Source: Pseudanabaena sp. M53BS1SP1A06MG
Lineage (GTDB): Bacteria > Cyanobacteriota > Cyanobacteriia > Pseudanabaenales > Pseudanabaenaceae
Direction of reading: 5' to 3'
DNA length: 64,000 nt
Assembly (NCBI GenBank): GCA_020404105.1
Contig: JADBWH010000036.1
Span: 39,867 to 103,866 of the forward strand
How positions within the stretch are numbered: the stretch's first letter is position 1; each line of letters begins with the position of its first letter. Positions 28,666 to 36,720 of this stretch are shown here, piece by piece. Both the position numbers and the translations under genes were made by a program. Below the pieces are notes generated by a model. It saw only the letters and a program-made list of their open reading frames with translations, made no database searches and was not told where the DNA came from.

Positions 28666-29637
28666 TCAAGTAAGAGGTTCTATAAGTAATGATCGCAATG
28701 ATTTTCGGAATTCAGAAGATAGGTAATGTGCCTGTAGAGGCTGCCAACTTTGCCAAAATACATTTGCATCTTCTTGAATTGAATGCTCAATGCTGGGAAG
28801 TGCCTTATCTAAACTTTCCTTTAATGTAGTTTCTAGAAAATTACGGAGAACTACATGATCTTGGAGGGTTCCCAAAATTTCTTGGATCTGCTTAAACTCT
28901 TGCACTCTTTCACGATATGAGTCAGCATAGAAATCAGCAAAAAATTCTGTCTGATAACGTACTCCTTTAATTTGCTTACGTAGATCGTGCAAAAAATGAC
29001 TGAACTTCCTTAATTGTTGATGCAATTCGTCAGAATTCTCAATCGGAATTAAAGAGACTGTTCCAGTTTGTATTGTTGTCCCAACCAACCATCCTGAGTG
29101 GATAAAAAGCTGACAAATCAATGGTAATAGTAAATCTGGCAAAATTTCAAAGACTAGTAAATCACCAACTTTTGTATAGTTGGGCTGGGCTAGCCAATCT
29201 TGCATAGATTGTTTGAGGGTTTGGTAGCGATCGCTTTTCAATATTTTCTTTAATTTCAGAAAGCTCTGACCTCGTTTCTGATGTAAATGATGAAGTACTT
29301 TCTCAAACTTATCTTGCTCTGATTGCTGCAATAGAGGATGATAGCGCGTGATCAGATCTTGCTTTAGGACATCTAGATCTCTTGTTTCTCCTAAAATCCT
29401 AGCGATTTTGCCAATTGAGGAATTATTTACTCTGTGAGGTAGGGTGATCGACTTGCCAAATACTTGAATAGCGGTTCTAAAGCGACGCATTCCTACTCGC
29501 ATCTGATGCAAAGCTTCAGGATCTTGATCTTGGAAAACGGCTTCCTCTTGATCAACAAATCTTTGCAAGCTCTGCTGGATAATATGGTACGCATAATCAC
29601 TAACTAATAGCGATCGATCAAAATGACTATCTTTCAT
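28666..29637 (-). CDS. CHAD domain protein
   Basis: This 323-residue helical protein has the CHAD signature EALHQMRVGMRRFRTAIQVF near residues 40-65 and a second His/Arg-rich face (LRKQIKGVRYQTEFFADFY). CHAD domains bind polyphosphate through conserved basic residues and often accompany triphosphate-tunnel enzymes, but there is no such domain here. A polyphosphate-granule or phosphate-related role is inferred from the family only. Start is ATG; no operon partner is within 100 bp. Confidence 0.88.
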   Translation of the reverse strand: MKDSHFDRSLLVSDYAYHIIQQSLQRFVDQEEAVFQDQDPEALHQMRVGMRRFRTAIQVFGKSITLPHRVNNSSIGKIARILGETRDLDVLKQDLITRYHPLLQQSEQDKFEKVLHHLHQKRGQSFLKLKKILKSDRYQTLKQSMQDWLAQPNYTKVGDLLVFEILPDLLLPLICQLFIHSGWLVGTTIQTGTVSLIPIENSDELHQQLRKFSHFLHDLRKQIKGVRYQTEFFADFYADSYRERVQEFKQIQEILGTLQDHVVLRNFLETTLKESLDKALPSIEHSIQEDANVFWQSWQPLQAHYLSSEFRKSLRSLLIEPLT

Positions 29638-29754
29638 ACAATTTGACCTTTCCTAACTGATTCAAAAAATTAGAGATTGCGAAAGAACAATTTATAAATA
29701 GATGAGGCTAAGTAATTTAAATATGGCATCATCATCTCTTTAGGAGTCCCAAAA

Positions 29755-29961
29755 TTAGTTTAGGCATTCACGCCAATTCAATTCCGCAGTCACAAAAATT
29801 GCTTTAACGTAAACTTTTTGGCTATCTTTGTCAACTCCAGACACAATCCAATTTAAAGGTTTTCCATGTCTGTTTAGTTCATCCTGAATAGCTTGATAGA
29901 GCGTTGAAACTGTATAGTGATTATGCATATCAATTTCAAGCTTGATTAATTGCGTATCCAT
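29755..29961 (-). CDS. Small conserved-looking hypothetical protein
   Basis: This 68-residue protein starts MDTQLIKLEIDMHNHY. The frame extends 12 codons further up to 29997, but the ATG at 29961 is preferred because the upstream residues are a Tyr/His run without pattern. It has an alpha/beta layout (YQAIQDELNRHGKPLNWIV helix, then VKAIFVTAELNW strand). I do not recognise a family. It lies 58 bp downstream of the pyruvate-kinase-like gene on the same strand and may be cotranscribed. Confidence 0.6.
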   Translation of the reverse strand: MDTQLIKLEIDMHNHYTVSTLYQAIQDELNRHGKPLNWIVSGVDKDSQKVYVKAIFVTAELNWRECLN

Positions 29962-30019
29962 AACTAAATATCTCCAATAATAATGGGAATAGTGCAAATC
30001 TATACAACAATGCCTCGGT

Positions 30020-31567
30020 TTACCATGAATGTAATGCTCGCAACTGGGGCGTTTTTTTGGATTGGTGCGTTTCCATCCGAGTTAGTACATCATCTAAAAT
30101 TGTGATTGCTTCAGCGATAAAGGTTCCTTTGTTTAGCATAACGCACTCAGCCCTTTCTGCCATGGCAGCATCCGTCATTTCACCACGAGAAGGCGCACCA
30201 TCCTTAACGAGGCTTTCTAATACTTGCGTTGCCCAGATTACAGGAACATGAGCCGCTTCACAAAGCCAGAGAATCTCTTCCTGTATTTCGGCTAAACGTT
30301 GATAGCCAATTTCTACCGCCAAATCTCCTCTTGCAATCATCACTCCAAAGGAATTCTTTCCTGCTGCATGAATAATCAGTTCTGGCAAATTAGAGACTGC
30401 GATCGCTGTCTCAATTTTGGCAACAATCGCAGGACTTGAAACTCTTCCATCTAATCTTTTTTGAAGTTCCTGTTGAAGTAGTTTAATATCCTCAGATCTT
30501 TGGACAAAGGAATAACCAATGATATCTGCATGAATAGCAACAAAATCTAAGTCAATTAAATCTTTCTCAGTTAGTGGATTAAGTGGAAGAATTGTATTTG
30601 GGAAGTTCAATCCTTTCTCAGGAAGAAGTTTGACTCCCTTAGGACTAGCATGGGTAACTTGTAGCAAAATCCCCAAACGTCCATCAGGCAATGGATGCTG
30701 AGTATCAATCACTCTCGTCCGAATCTTGCCATCATCAATATATACAGTAGTTCCTATTGTAAGTAGATCGAGGATTTCAGGGACTGTGCAGCAAGTCTGA
30801 AAATATTCTACTGGAATTACTGAATAGTTAGCATTTTCAGGTTCACATCGTGACAGTAAAATATGATCGCCTCTAAATACCCGTTTCTGATGAGGTGGGG
30901 TAAAAACTTTACCAGTGCGGATTTTAGGACCGCTCAAATCCATCATGACTTTACAGCACAATTCTAATTCTTGTTCTGCTTGACGCACATGATTGATCAT
31001 CCTTAGCCAAAGTTCTGGTGTGTCATGGGCACAATTGATCCGCACACAATTTGCACCTCTCTGAATAATTTTTTTCACCAATTCATAATTCGTAGCCGCT
31101 TCAGTAGGTAATGTCACCATGATTCTGACTCGGCGGCGAGGAGTTGCCTTCCCAAATAGGTCTTCTGTATACTTTTGGAGCAATCGATTACCTTCAAAAA
31201 AAGATTCAATTGGGGGACGAATTTGTTGATGAATAGTTTTGGAACTGCAAATTAATTCTAGAGTAGCAATTACAGCATCCAGATTTGGCATAACTCTAGC
31301 TTCAATTCTTCCTAATGAAGATAATCCCCAAGGCATTAATGCTGCTTGGAGCGATCGCAGATCATGCCGCCTTAAGGCTAAATATTGGGCTAGATTCAAA
31401 GCACTGATGAGAAATTCTGATCGCTGAATATGTGACTGCCATTGATTAAAAGTAATCTTTGCTTCACTAATAACTTGTGATCGGAGGGATTGAAGAGTAG
31501 ATAATAAAATTTGTGGACTATCAAGATTAAGCGATTCAGGATCAAACTCTGAAGTTGCAGTAATCAT
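30020..31567 (-). CDS. Atypical pyruvate kinase homologue
   Basis: This 515-residue protein has an N-terminal extension of about 145 residues of unknown fold, then a pyruvate-kinase barrel: RINCAH (usually RxNFSHG), MDLSGPKIRTG (the metal/phosphate loop), VAKIETAIAVSN with the catalytic Lys, GVMIARGDLAVEIG and WATQVLESLVKDGAPSRGEMTDAA. The B domain is present. It ends soon after the barrel and lacks the regulatory C-terminal domain of standard pyruvate kinase. Whether it makes pyruvate from PEP, or uses another substrate, is unclear because several signature residues are altered. Start is ATG with AAGGAA 9 bases upstream. Confidence 0.78.
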   Translation of the reverse strand: MITATSEFDPESLNLDSPQILLSTLQSLRSQVISEAKITFNQWQSHIQRSEFLISALNLAQYLALRRHDLRSLQAALMPWGLSSLGRIEARVMPNLDAVIATLELICSSKTIHQQIRPPIESFFEGNRLLQKYTEDLFGKATPRRRVRIMVTLPTEAATNYELVKKIIQRGANCVRINCAHDTPELWLRMINHVRQAEQELELCCKVMMDLSGPKIRTGKVFTPPHQKRVFRGDHILLSRCEPENANYSVIPVEYFQTCCTVPEILDLLTIGTTVYIDDGKIRTRVIDTQHPLPDGRLGILLQVTHASPKGVKLLPEKGLNFPNTILPLNPLTEKDLIDLDFVAIHADIIGYSFVQRSEDIKLLQQELQKRLDGRVSSPAIVAKIETAIAVSNLPELIIHAAGKNSFGVMIARGDLAVEIGYQRLAEIQEEILWLCEAAHVPVIWATQVLESLVKDGAPSRGEMTDAAMAERAECVMLNKGTFIAEAITILDDVLTRMETHQSKKTPQLRALHSW

Positions 31568-31738
31568 AAGAAGATTCCTTTGGAACTGAAGATATAATAG
31601 CAGTCCATAGAATTGCTTTTCTATATATGTTATATATTTAACAAATTGACACGTTTAGAAAATATCATCTATTTTTTGCGAAAGCTTATACTTAGATATA
31701 GCTAGCTTTTAATTCTTTTGTATAAATTATATATGAAT

Positions 31739-31806
31739 TACAGCGCTTTACACTTAATTAAAAATTCATAAATATTTCTATATTCTTCAAAGCCTCAATA
31801 TGCTGT
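31739..31806. repeat. Family A element, internally deleted copy
   Basis: It begins TACAGCGCTTTACACTTAAT and ends TCAAAGCCTCAATATGCTGT, the two ends of family A, but only one arm of the central palindrome remains. Confidence 0.6.
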
Positions 31807-31821
31807 TTCTTGTAGATTAGT

Positions 31822-31864
31822 TCATAAAAAGAGAGACTCACTTTGTGAGTCTCTCTTTTTATGA
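31822..31864. terminator. Terminator after FHA gene
   Basis: A perfect 20-bp inverted repeat (31822-31841 and 31845-31864, TTT loop) includes a five-A and five-T tract. It ends 19 bp before the FHA gene's stop codon on the minus strand. Confidence 0.8.
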
Positions 31865-31883
31865 GAATTGCCAAAATTGAAAC

Positions 31884-32774
31884 TTATGAATTAAGTTGAA
31901 AAATGAAGCTGACTTTATCACCCTTGCCTAGAGAAATGCGATCGCCAGCTCTCAGTTTATGACGATTGCCAACAGCTAGGGGCAAATTATTGATATAACT
32001 CCCATTAGAGCTCCCTGTATCTTCAAAATAAAAAGATCCACCCTCAGCGCGAATATCTGCATGAATCCGCGAAACGATGTCGGAATCAGGAAAGCCAGAA
32101 ACATCAATATCTGGTGGAATTAACGTATTTGGCTTACCGATATGTATCACAGGTAAATGGGGAGGTATTTCGATAGTTAGGTCAGTCTGAACATGAAGTA
32201 ACGAAGCCGCAAATTGCTGTAACTGTGTTTTGGCACTTAAAGAAGCAGGAATATTGGCAGGTATACTTACAGGTGTTGTACTTGGCTCAACAGCTACAAC
32301 TAGTCCTTCCTCATACATATTGGGAACAACAGGAATATTGGCAGGTATACTTACAGGTGTTGTACTTGGCTCAACAGCTACAACTAGTCCTTCCTCATAC
32401 ATATTGGGAACAATTTGTAACTCTGGGCTATTCGCAGCTAAGTTTGCTGCAGCATTGCTTTCAGTTGTCTCGTCGGGTAGAGAATTAGACATATCGTTGG
32501 AGATGGGGATAACGGGGATAACTTCGGTTGATAGATTAACGGTTGGTGAGGGATCATGTGGGTCACTACCTAAATTAACTTCTAGCGGATGACTCCCAAC
32601 TTTAGATGTACTCAGATTAAATCCACAATGACCACAGAACTTTGCATCTGATAATACTGTTGCATTGCAGCTAGGACATTGCACGCTTTTGACAATAGGT
32701 AATGGCGTAAAGCAGGCTTCGCAGTTTACTGCTCCATCAGGGTTGGAATGAGCACAATTAGGACAGGTGATCAT
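31884..32774 (-). CDS. Double zinc-ribbon FHA domain protein
   Basis: This 296-residue cytoplasmic protein has two zinc-ribbon knuckles at the N-terminus (CPNCAHSNPDGAVNCEAC and CPSCNATVLSDAKFCGHCG), a low-complexity middle containing a perfect 28-residue tandem duplication, and a C-terminal FHA domain (about 205-290) with DSDIVSRIHADI, SSNGSYINN and GDRISLG. FHA domains bind phosphothreonine. It is third in an operon after a response regulator and a VWA protein, so a phosphorylation-dependent adaptor role is inferred. Confidence 0.88.
   Translation of the reverse strand: MITCPNCAHSNPDGAVNCEACFTPLPIVKSVQCPSCNATVLSDAKFCGHCGFNLSTSKVGSHPLEVNLGSDPHDPSPTVNLSTEVIPVIPISNDMSNSLPDETTESNAAANLAANSPELQIVPNMYEEGLVVAVEPSTTPVSIPANIPVVPNMYEEGLVVAVEPSTTPVSIPANIPASLSAKTQLQQFAASLLHVQTDLTIEIPPHLPVIHIGKPNTLIPPDIDVSGFPDSDIVSRIHADIRAEGGSFYFEDTGSSNGSYINNLPLAVGNRHKLRAGDRISLGKGDKVSFIFQLNS
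32246..32413. repeat. Perfect 84-bp tandem duplication inside FHA gene
   Basis: Two identical 84-bp units (32246-32329 and 32330-32413) encode the same 28 residues each (NMYEEGLVVAVEPSTTP within). Complete identity at synonymous sites points to a very recent duplication or active copy-number change. Confidence 0.95.
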
Positions 32775-32866
32775 AAGAACGACTTAAATAAATGCAACTT
32801 AATATAGAAAACTTGAAATAAGATTAATAGCAGGAATGAGATAAAAATTCCTGTAGCAACTAACTT

Positions 32867-34147
32867 CTAAGCATTCGGTTCATTAGGCGTTTGCAGTACA
32901 GTTTTGGAAGCAATACGGGTCTTTTTGCGATCAGCTTCACTGAGCAATGTCCCTGATTGGAGACGGGTAGCGTTATTCTGCAAGATGGTCGAAGCATTTT
33001 GATCACCCATTTGCAATGCAGTTTTTGCTGCAGACTGCAACATTGTTGCAGCACCAGAACGATCACCTTCTTGCAGTTTTTGTTCCGCGAGTTGAGTCTG
33101 TCGATATTTGGCTAGAGCCAATACATAATTTTGCACTTGTGGATCGACCTGTGGATGCAATTCTTGAACTAGCTCGGCGGAGATCGCCACGGATGGTGAC
33201 AAAGTATTAATTTGTCCTTGTGAGGGTATATCATAACGGACTTGAGCAGACAAAATCGGAATTTCTGGGCTATCTTGACAACTCGCAATATAGCTAGCAG
33301 GGCTGATATAGAGATTAACTAGCACTACACGCTCTACATCTGTCATCAAATCTCCCAGCCTAACAATAATGGCATCACCTTCAGTTTGGTAAGATAGCTC
33401 GATGGTATCTGGGGCAACTTGAGCGATCGGCTTTAATTCGGCAAGCCTGACATGGGGGGCAAGTTGTAAAATCAAATAGGCATTGGTAAGGCTGATCGCT
33501 TGCACTCGCTTTAATAATTTCTGAAACTCTGCACCAGCCGCTTCAGGTGATGGAATATATGCCATTGCTCCACCTCCAGCATCAGCAATCCGTTCTAATA
33601 CATCTTGATTCCAGCTATCGCCAAAGCCGAGGCTATGCAGAGTCATGTTGTATTCTGTAGCCAATCGTGAAAATTGGAAACAACGCTCATTATCACCATG
33701 CTCATTCTCGCCATCTGTTAGCACAAATAGCTGACTAACAGTGCCATCTTTGCCCTTACTGGTTTCCTGTAAACCCATTTTGATCCCTTCATCAATGCAA
33801 GTCCCTCCTGACGCTTTGAGGGATTGGATCTTCTCTTTGATGGAAGTGATTCGCTCGACAAGCTGATTTTCGACTACCACCTTAGCCTTATGGTCAAAAC
33901 CAATTACGCTAACGCGATCCTGTGGATACATTTGATCCACTAGATCTTGGGCAGCCCGTTTGACCATCTCTAGGGGCTGTCCTCCCATGGAACCACTATG
34001 ATCTAATACAAGGCACAGGTTTAAAGGAGCATTGCAGCTATTACTAGCAGAGCTGGCGGATACAGCGATCGCTAATTGGCGCTGACTACTGCCTTGATGT
34101 CTATCGAGATGGTGATCATTTAATTTACAGGTCAGGTTTACGCTCAT
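32867..34147 (-). CDS. VWA domain protein
   Basis: This 426-residue protein has a von Willebrand factor A domain (about 40-215) with an intact MIDAS: DHSGSMGG, GGTCIDEG and LTDGENEHG. The C-terminal part holds a beta domain and a helical tail (QKLQEGDRSGAATMLQSAA) of TPR-like character. There is no signal peptide, so it is probably cytoplasmic. It starts directly after the stop codon of the upstream response regulator (no gap) and precedes the FHA gene by 92 bp. The set suggests a Ser/Thr or two-component phospho-signalling module. Confidence 0.88.
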   Translation of the reverse strand: MSVNLTCKLNDHHLDRHQGSSQRQLAIAVSASSASNSCNAPLNLCLVLDHSGSMGGQPLEMVKRAAQDLVDQMYPQDRVSVIGFDHKAKVVVENQLVERITSIKEKIQSLKASGGTCIDEGIKMGLQETSKGKDGTVSQLFVLTDGENEHGDNERCFQFSRLATEYNMTLHSLGFGDSWNQDVLERIADAGGGAMAYIPSPEAAGAEFQKLLKRVQAISLTNAYLILQLAPHVRLAELKPIAQVAPDTIELSYQTEGDAIIVRLGDLMTDVERVVLVNLYISPASYIASCQDSPEIPILSAQVRYDIPSQGQINTLSPSVAISAELVQELHPQVDPQVQNYVLALAKYRQTQLAEQKLQEGDRSGAATMLQSAAKTALQMGDQNASTILQNNATRLQSGTLLSEADRKKTRIASKTVLQTPNEPNA

Positions 34148-34531
34148 TTAAGCTTCTATTCCTAGAATTTCACGGGACTTTTCTAAAATTTCATCGGGGT
34201 CAAAGGGTTTAGTCATATAAATATCTGCCCCAACATCCTTGCCCCGATCGCGATCAAATTCTTGCCCCTTAGCAGTCAACATAATAATGTAAACATCGCT
34301 TAAGCTGGCATCACTTTTGACAGTTTGGCATACTTCATACCCATTCATCTTAGGCATCATGACATCTAAGAATACTAGGTTTGGTTTTTCCCTCTGAATT
34401 ACCTCTAGTGCATTTACACCATTGGTTGCAGTTAATAGCTCTACGTCATAGTCCTCCAACTCTTCTAAGGTTTGCTCTAATAGCAAACGAATGTGAGGCT
34501 CATCATCAACAATCAATAGCTTCTTAGACAT
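34148..34531 (-). CDS. CheY-like response regulator
   Basis: This 127-residue stand-alone receiver domain has the acidic pair VDDE, phospho-acceptor Asp in FLDVMMPKMNGYE, Thr in MLTAKG and Lys in MTKPFDP. There is no output domain, so it acts by protein contact. It is first in an operon with the VWA and FHA genes, which are plausible targets. No cognate kinase lies adjacent. Confidence 0.93.
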   Translation of the reverse strand: MSKKLLIVDDEPHIRLLLEQTLEELEDYDVELLTATNGVNALEVIQREKPNLVFLDVMMPKMNGYEVCQTVKSDASLSDVYIIMLTAKGQEFDRDRGKDVGADIYMTKPFDPDEILEKSREILGIEA

Positions 34532-34568
34532 TTTAAGACTTTGAAGTGTTTCAAAACTAATGTATCAC

Positions 34569-34630
34569 TTACAGCGTTGTGCACTCAAAAATAAAATGAA
34601 AATGCTTTTTATTTCGGGATTGTAAAATTT
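34569..34630. repeat. Family A remnant
   Basis: TACAGCGTTGTGCACTCAAAA resembles the left end of family A; the rest is degraded. Confidence 0.4.
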
Positions 34631-34651
34631 GCAAACTTCTCTGGATCTGTA

Positions 34652-34786
34652 GTTATTTACTAAGTAGATTGGCATAATTAGATTGGCATAATTTAAACCC
34701 AAAACCAGAGGCTTGGGTTGCTTGCTTAGCAAGCAACCCAAGCCTCTGGTTTTGGGTTATTTATGAATAGCTACTTAGTAAATAAC
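34652..34786. mobile_element. Family C miniature element, copy 2
   Basis: The 16-bp terminal inverted repeat GTTATTTACTAAGTAG bounds a 135-bp unit with a long central palindrome (about 28 bp per arm, TTA loop). One end carries a duplicated AGATTGGCATAATT. Its right end contains the stop codon (34775-34777) of the cyclase fragment, so it sits exactly at the 3' end of that gene. Confidence 0.7.
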
Positions 34787-35467
34787 TTCAAAAATTTCTA
34801 CTAGATTCTTTTTACCTTTGATGGGTAAAGTTCCAAACTCGCGAAATTGAAAACTAGCCTTTGTTGCATCATAAACACCACGTGTTACTAAAATTTGTCC
34901 GCCTTGGGCTAATCCTTGCAAACGTGAAGCAATATTCATTTCATCACCGATCGCTGTATAGTCCATATGCTGAGGTGAACCAATATTACCCACAATCACA
35001 TCTCCAGAGCTAATCCCAATTCCTGTGATAAAGTTTTCCCGAATCCAATCAATTGGCAACTCTTTGATACGCTTTTGCATGTTAATTGCAGCTGTGATCG
35101 CCCAATATTCCCGATCCGAGATCACTGAAGGCGCACCAAACATTGCAACGATCATATCACCTACAAACTTATTGACTGTCCCCTGATTCGTAAAAATCAC
35201 ATCCACCATTTGAGTGAAATAATCATTCAAATATGCAACTAATTGCTCTGGTTCCAATTCCTCACATTTTGTAGTGAAATTACGAATATCGGAAAACAAC
35301 ATAGCAATTCTTCTTTTACTAGTAGAGAGAGATACCTGCCCTGCATCATTGATCACAGCTTGAGCAACCTGAGGTGATATAGCGGTTTTCATTTTGCCTA
35401 CGGCAAAATGAAAACTCAAAACTCTTAATGGGACTGATTTTTTGTTTTCAAATGAGTACACACTCAT
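34775..35467 (-). pseudogene. Nucleotide cyclase catalytic part of split GAF-cyclase gene
   Basis: This is the class III adenylate/guanylate cyclase domain: MLFSDIRNFTTKCEEL, NKFVGDMIVAMFGAP, GISSGDVIVGNIG and DEMNIASRLQ keep the two metal-binding Asp and the transition-state residues. Its first 30 or so codons (MSVYSFENKKS...) come from a miniature element, not from the gene. The native protein was one chain with the GAF part at 35478-36341; removing the element restores NNLERYLSPQVAQAV in frame. The fragment may still be translated from a start inside the element, making a GAF-less cyclase. No transmembrane part is seen. Confidence 0.85.
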
Positions 35468-35480
35468 TTGAAAACCGCTA
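35380..35480. mobile_element. Miniature element (101 bp) inserted in GAF-cyclase gene
   Basis: The 12-bp terminal inverted repeats TAGCGGTTTTCA / TGAAAACCGCTA are flanked by TA on each side (35378-35379 and 35481-35482), the target duplication expected for Tc1/mariner (IS630)-type MITEs. Precise loss of the element and one TA rejoins the two halves of the cyclase gene in frame. Inside are two hairpins (around 35387-35415 and 35446-35474). It is non-coding apart from accidental start codons. Confidence 0.88.
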
Positions 35481-36341
35481 TAAGTATCTTTCTAAATTGT
35501 TTTTGATTCTTTCTTCTTGTAGTTTGCTTGCATGTAGTAATGCATTCTCAATAGCTCCAGAAGCTTGAGTAACTAGCGCTGTAAATAATTTAAGATCTTT
35601 AGATGTATAACTAATCGGCTCAGAGTTACTGATATTGACGACACCTAAAATGCGATCTTTAGTAAAAATTGGTGCACAGATTAACGCATAGGATTCAATC
35701 TCATTCACAATATAGCGTGGGTCTTTAGTAGCATCATTGACTAATTCAGGGTTACCAGTACTAAAAACATATCCTGCAATTCCCTGATTAGCAGCTAAAT
35801 TTAAACTTCCTATTCGTTCAGCAGTACCTTTAGCAGCAATAATCTCAAACGAATTATCATGTTGATTATGGAGCATGACCGATGCACTCGTACATTTGAT
35901 CAGCCGACTCGCTTCTTCTATTACAAGAGACCCAATTTCCTTAACATCAAGGCAGTTTGCCATTTTACTCGCGATCGTATAGAGCAGACTCATCTCTCGG
36001 TAGTTATCTAGAGTATCTGCTGCTAGAGTTTTCCTTTCAAACTCGCGCTTAACTATATAGTTTAAGAAATCAGCGACCTGTTTAGTCTTTTCAGCCCCAA
36101 TCACCCAACCTAGTACTTCTTCATCTAATAAAACTGGGATTTTACTGACATTGTTTGAGTTAAGATCATGATTAACTTCAAATTTTGTTGCTTTCTCTAA
36201 CTCAAAGCCAAGATCTGCAACTAGGACTTCCCCTTTTTGATCTTGAATTGAGATTGGGAAAGCAAGTGTTGTAATTAATCCTCTCAATAGGGACAATACT
36301 TCTCCTTTTAGAAGAATCTTGCTGAGATTGATGGATGACAT
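35478..36341 (-). pseudogene. GAF part of split GAF-cyclase gene
   Basis: This 287-residue N-terminal fragment carries an initial domain of about 85 residues (PISIQDQKGEVLVADLG), a linker helix and a GAF domain (about 130-270: IKCTSASVMLHNQHDNSFEI, GIAGYVFSTGNPELVND). It ends NNLERYL directly before a TAG supplied by the terminal repeat of the inserted miniature element. In intact relatives a short coiled coil leads straight into the cyclase domain. As it stands it would make a sensor protein without output. Start is ATG; upstream 380 bp are intergenic. Confidence 0.85.
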
Positions 36342-36720
36342 AGGTTAAGAATTGTATAGTTATTACATTTAAAACTAGTGCCGCTTGGTGCTACTTATTC
36401 TAATATCATAGTAAATAATAAAATAGCATCAATCGTCATAATGCTTAGAAACGCAATGTAGCAATTTTGTTTCACTGAACAGCAATACATTGCTGTGCAC
36501 TCTAAATCAAACAAAGAGATTGTTTTAAAGATCTTATTTGCAACATTTTCAGACAATTTCTCAGTTCGGTTAATCAATATTTAAAGGAGGATTGCCGTGA
36601 ATAGATTGCTTAAGATAAATAGCTGAATTTTGATTAGGAAAAGGTTTATTGAGCTTACCTTTGCTAGACTGAGATCAGCTCTTGAGACATAAATAAATTA
36701 AGGAAACGGGTAAGTTTAAT
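36342..36720. other. Divergent intergenic region
   Basis: This 379-bp gap lies between the divergent GAF and VWA genes. A strong Shine-Dalgarno sequence (AAAGGAGG, 36583-36590) precedes a 9-codon frame starting GTG at 36597 and stopping at 36626, a possible leader peptide or a chance match. AAGGAA 15-20 bases before 36721 is the likely site for the VWA gene. Confidence 0.45.

Larger units (their letters stand above)
31568..31883. other. Intergenic region with repeat and terminator
   Basis: This 316-bp gap contains a degraded family A element (31739-31806) that lacks the central palindrome, and the terminator at 31822-31864. The upstream half is AT-rich and must hold the promoter of the pyruvate-kinase-like gene. 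Confidence 0.6.

Noticed and set aside
32225..32592. Plus-strand frames opposite the FHA gene with an internal repeat
   Set aside because: They mirror the 84-bp duplication of the real gene on the minus strand and have no independent support.
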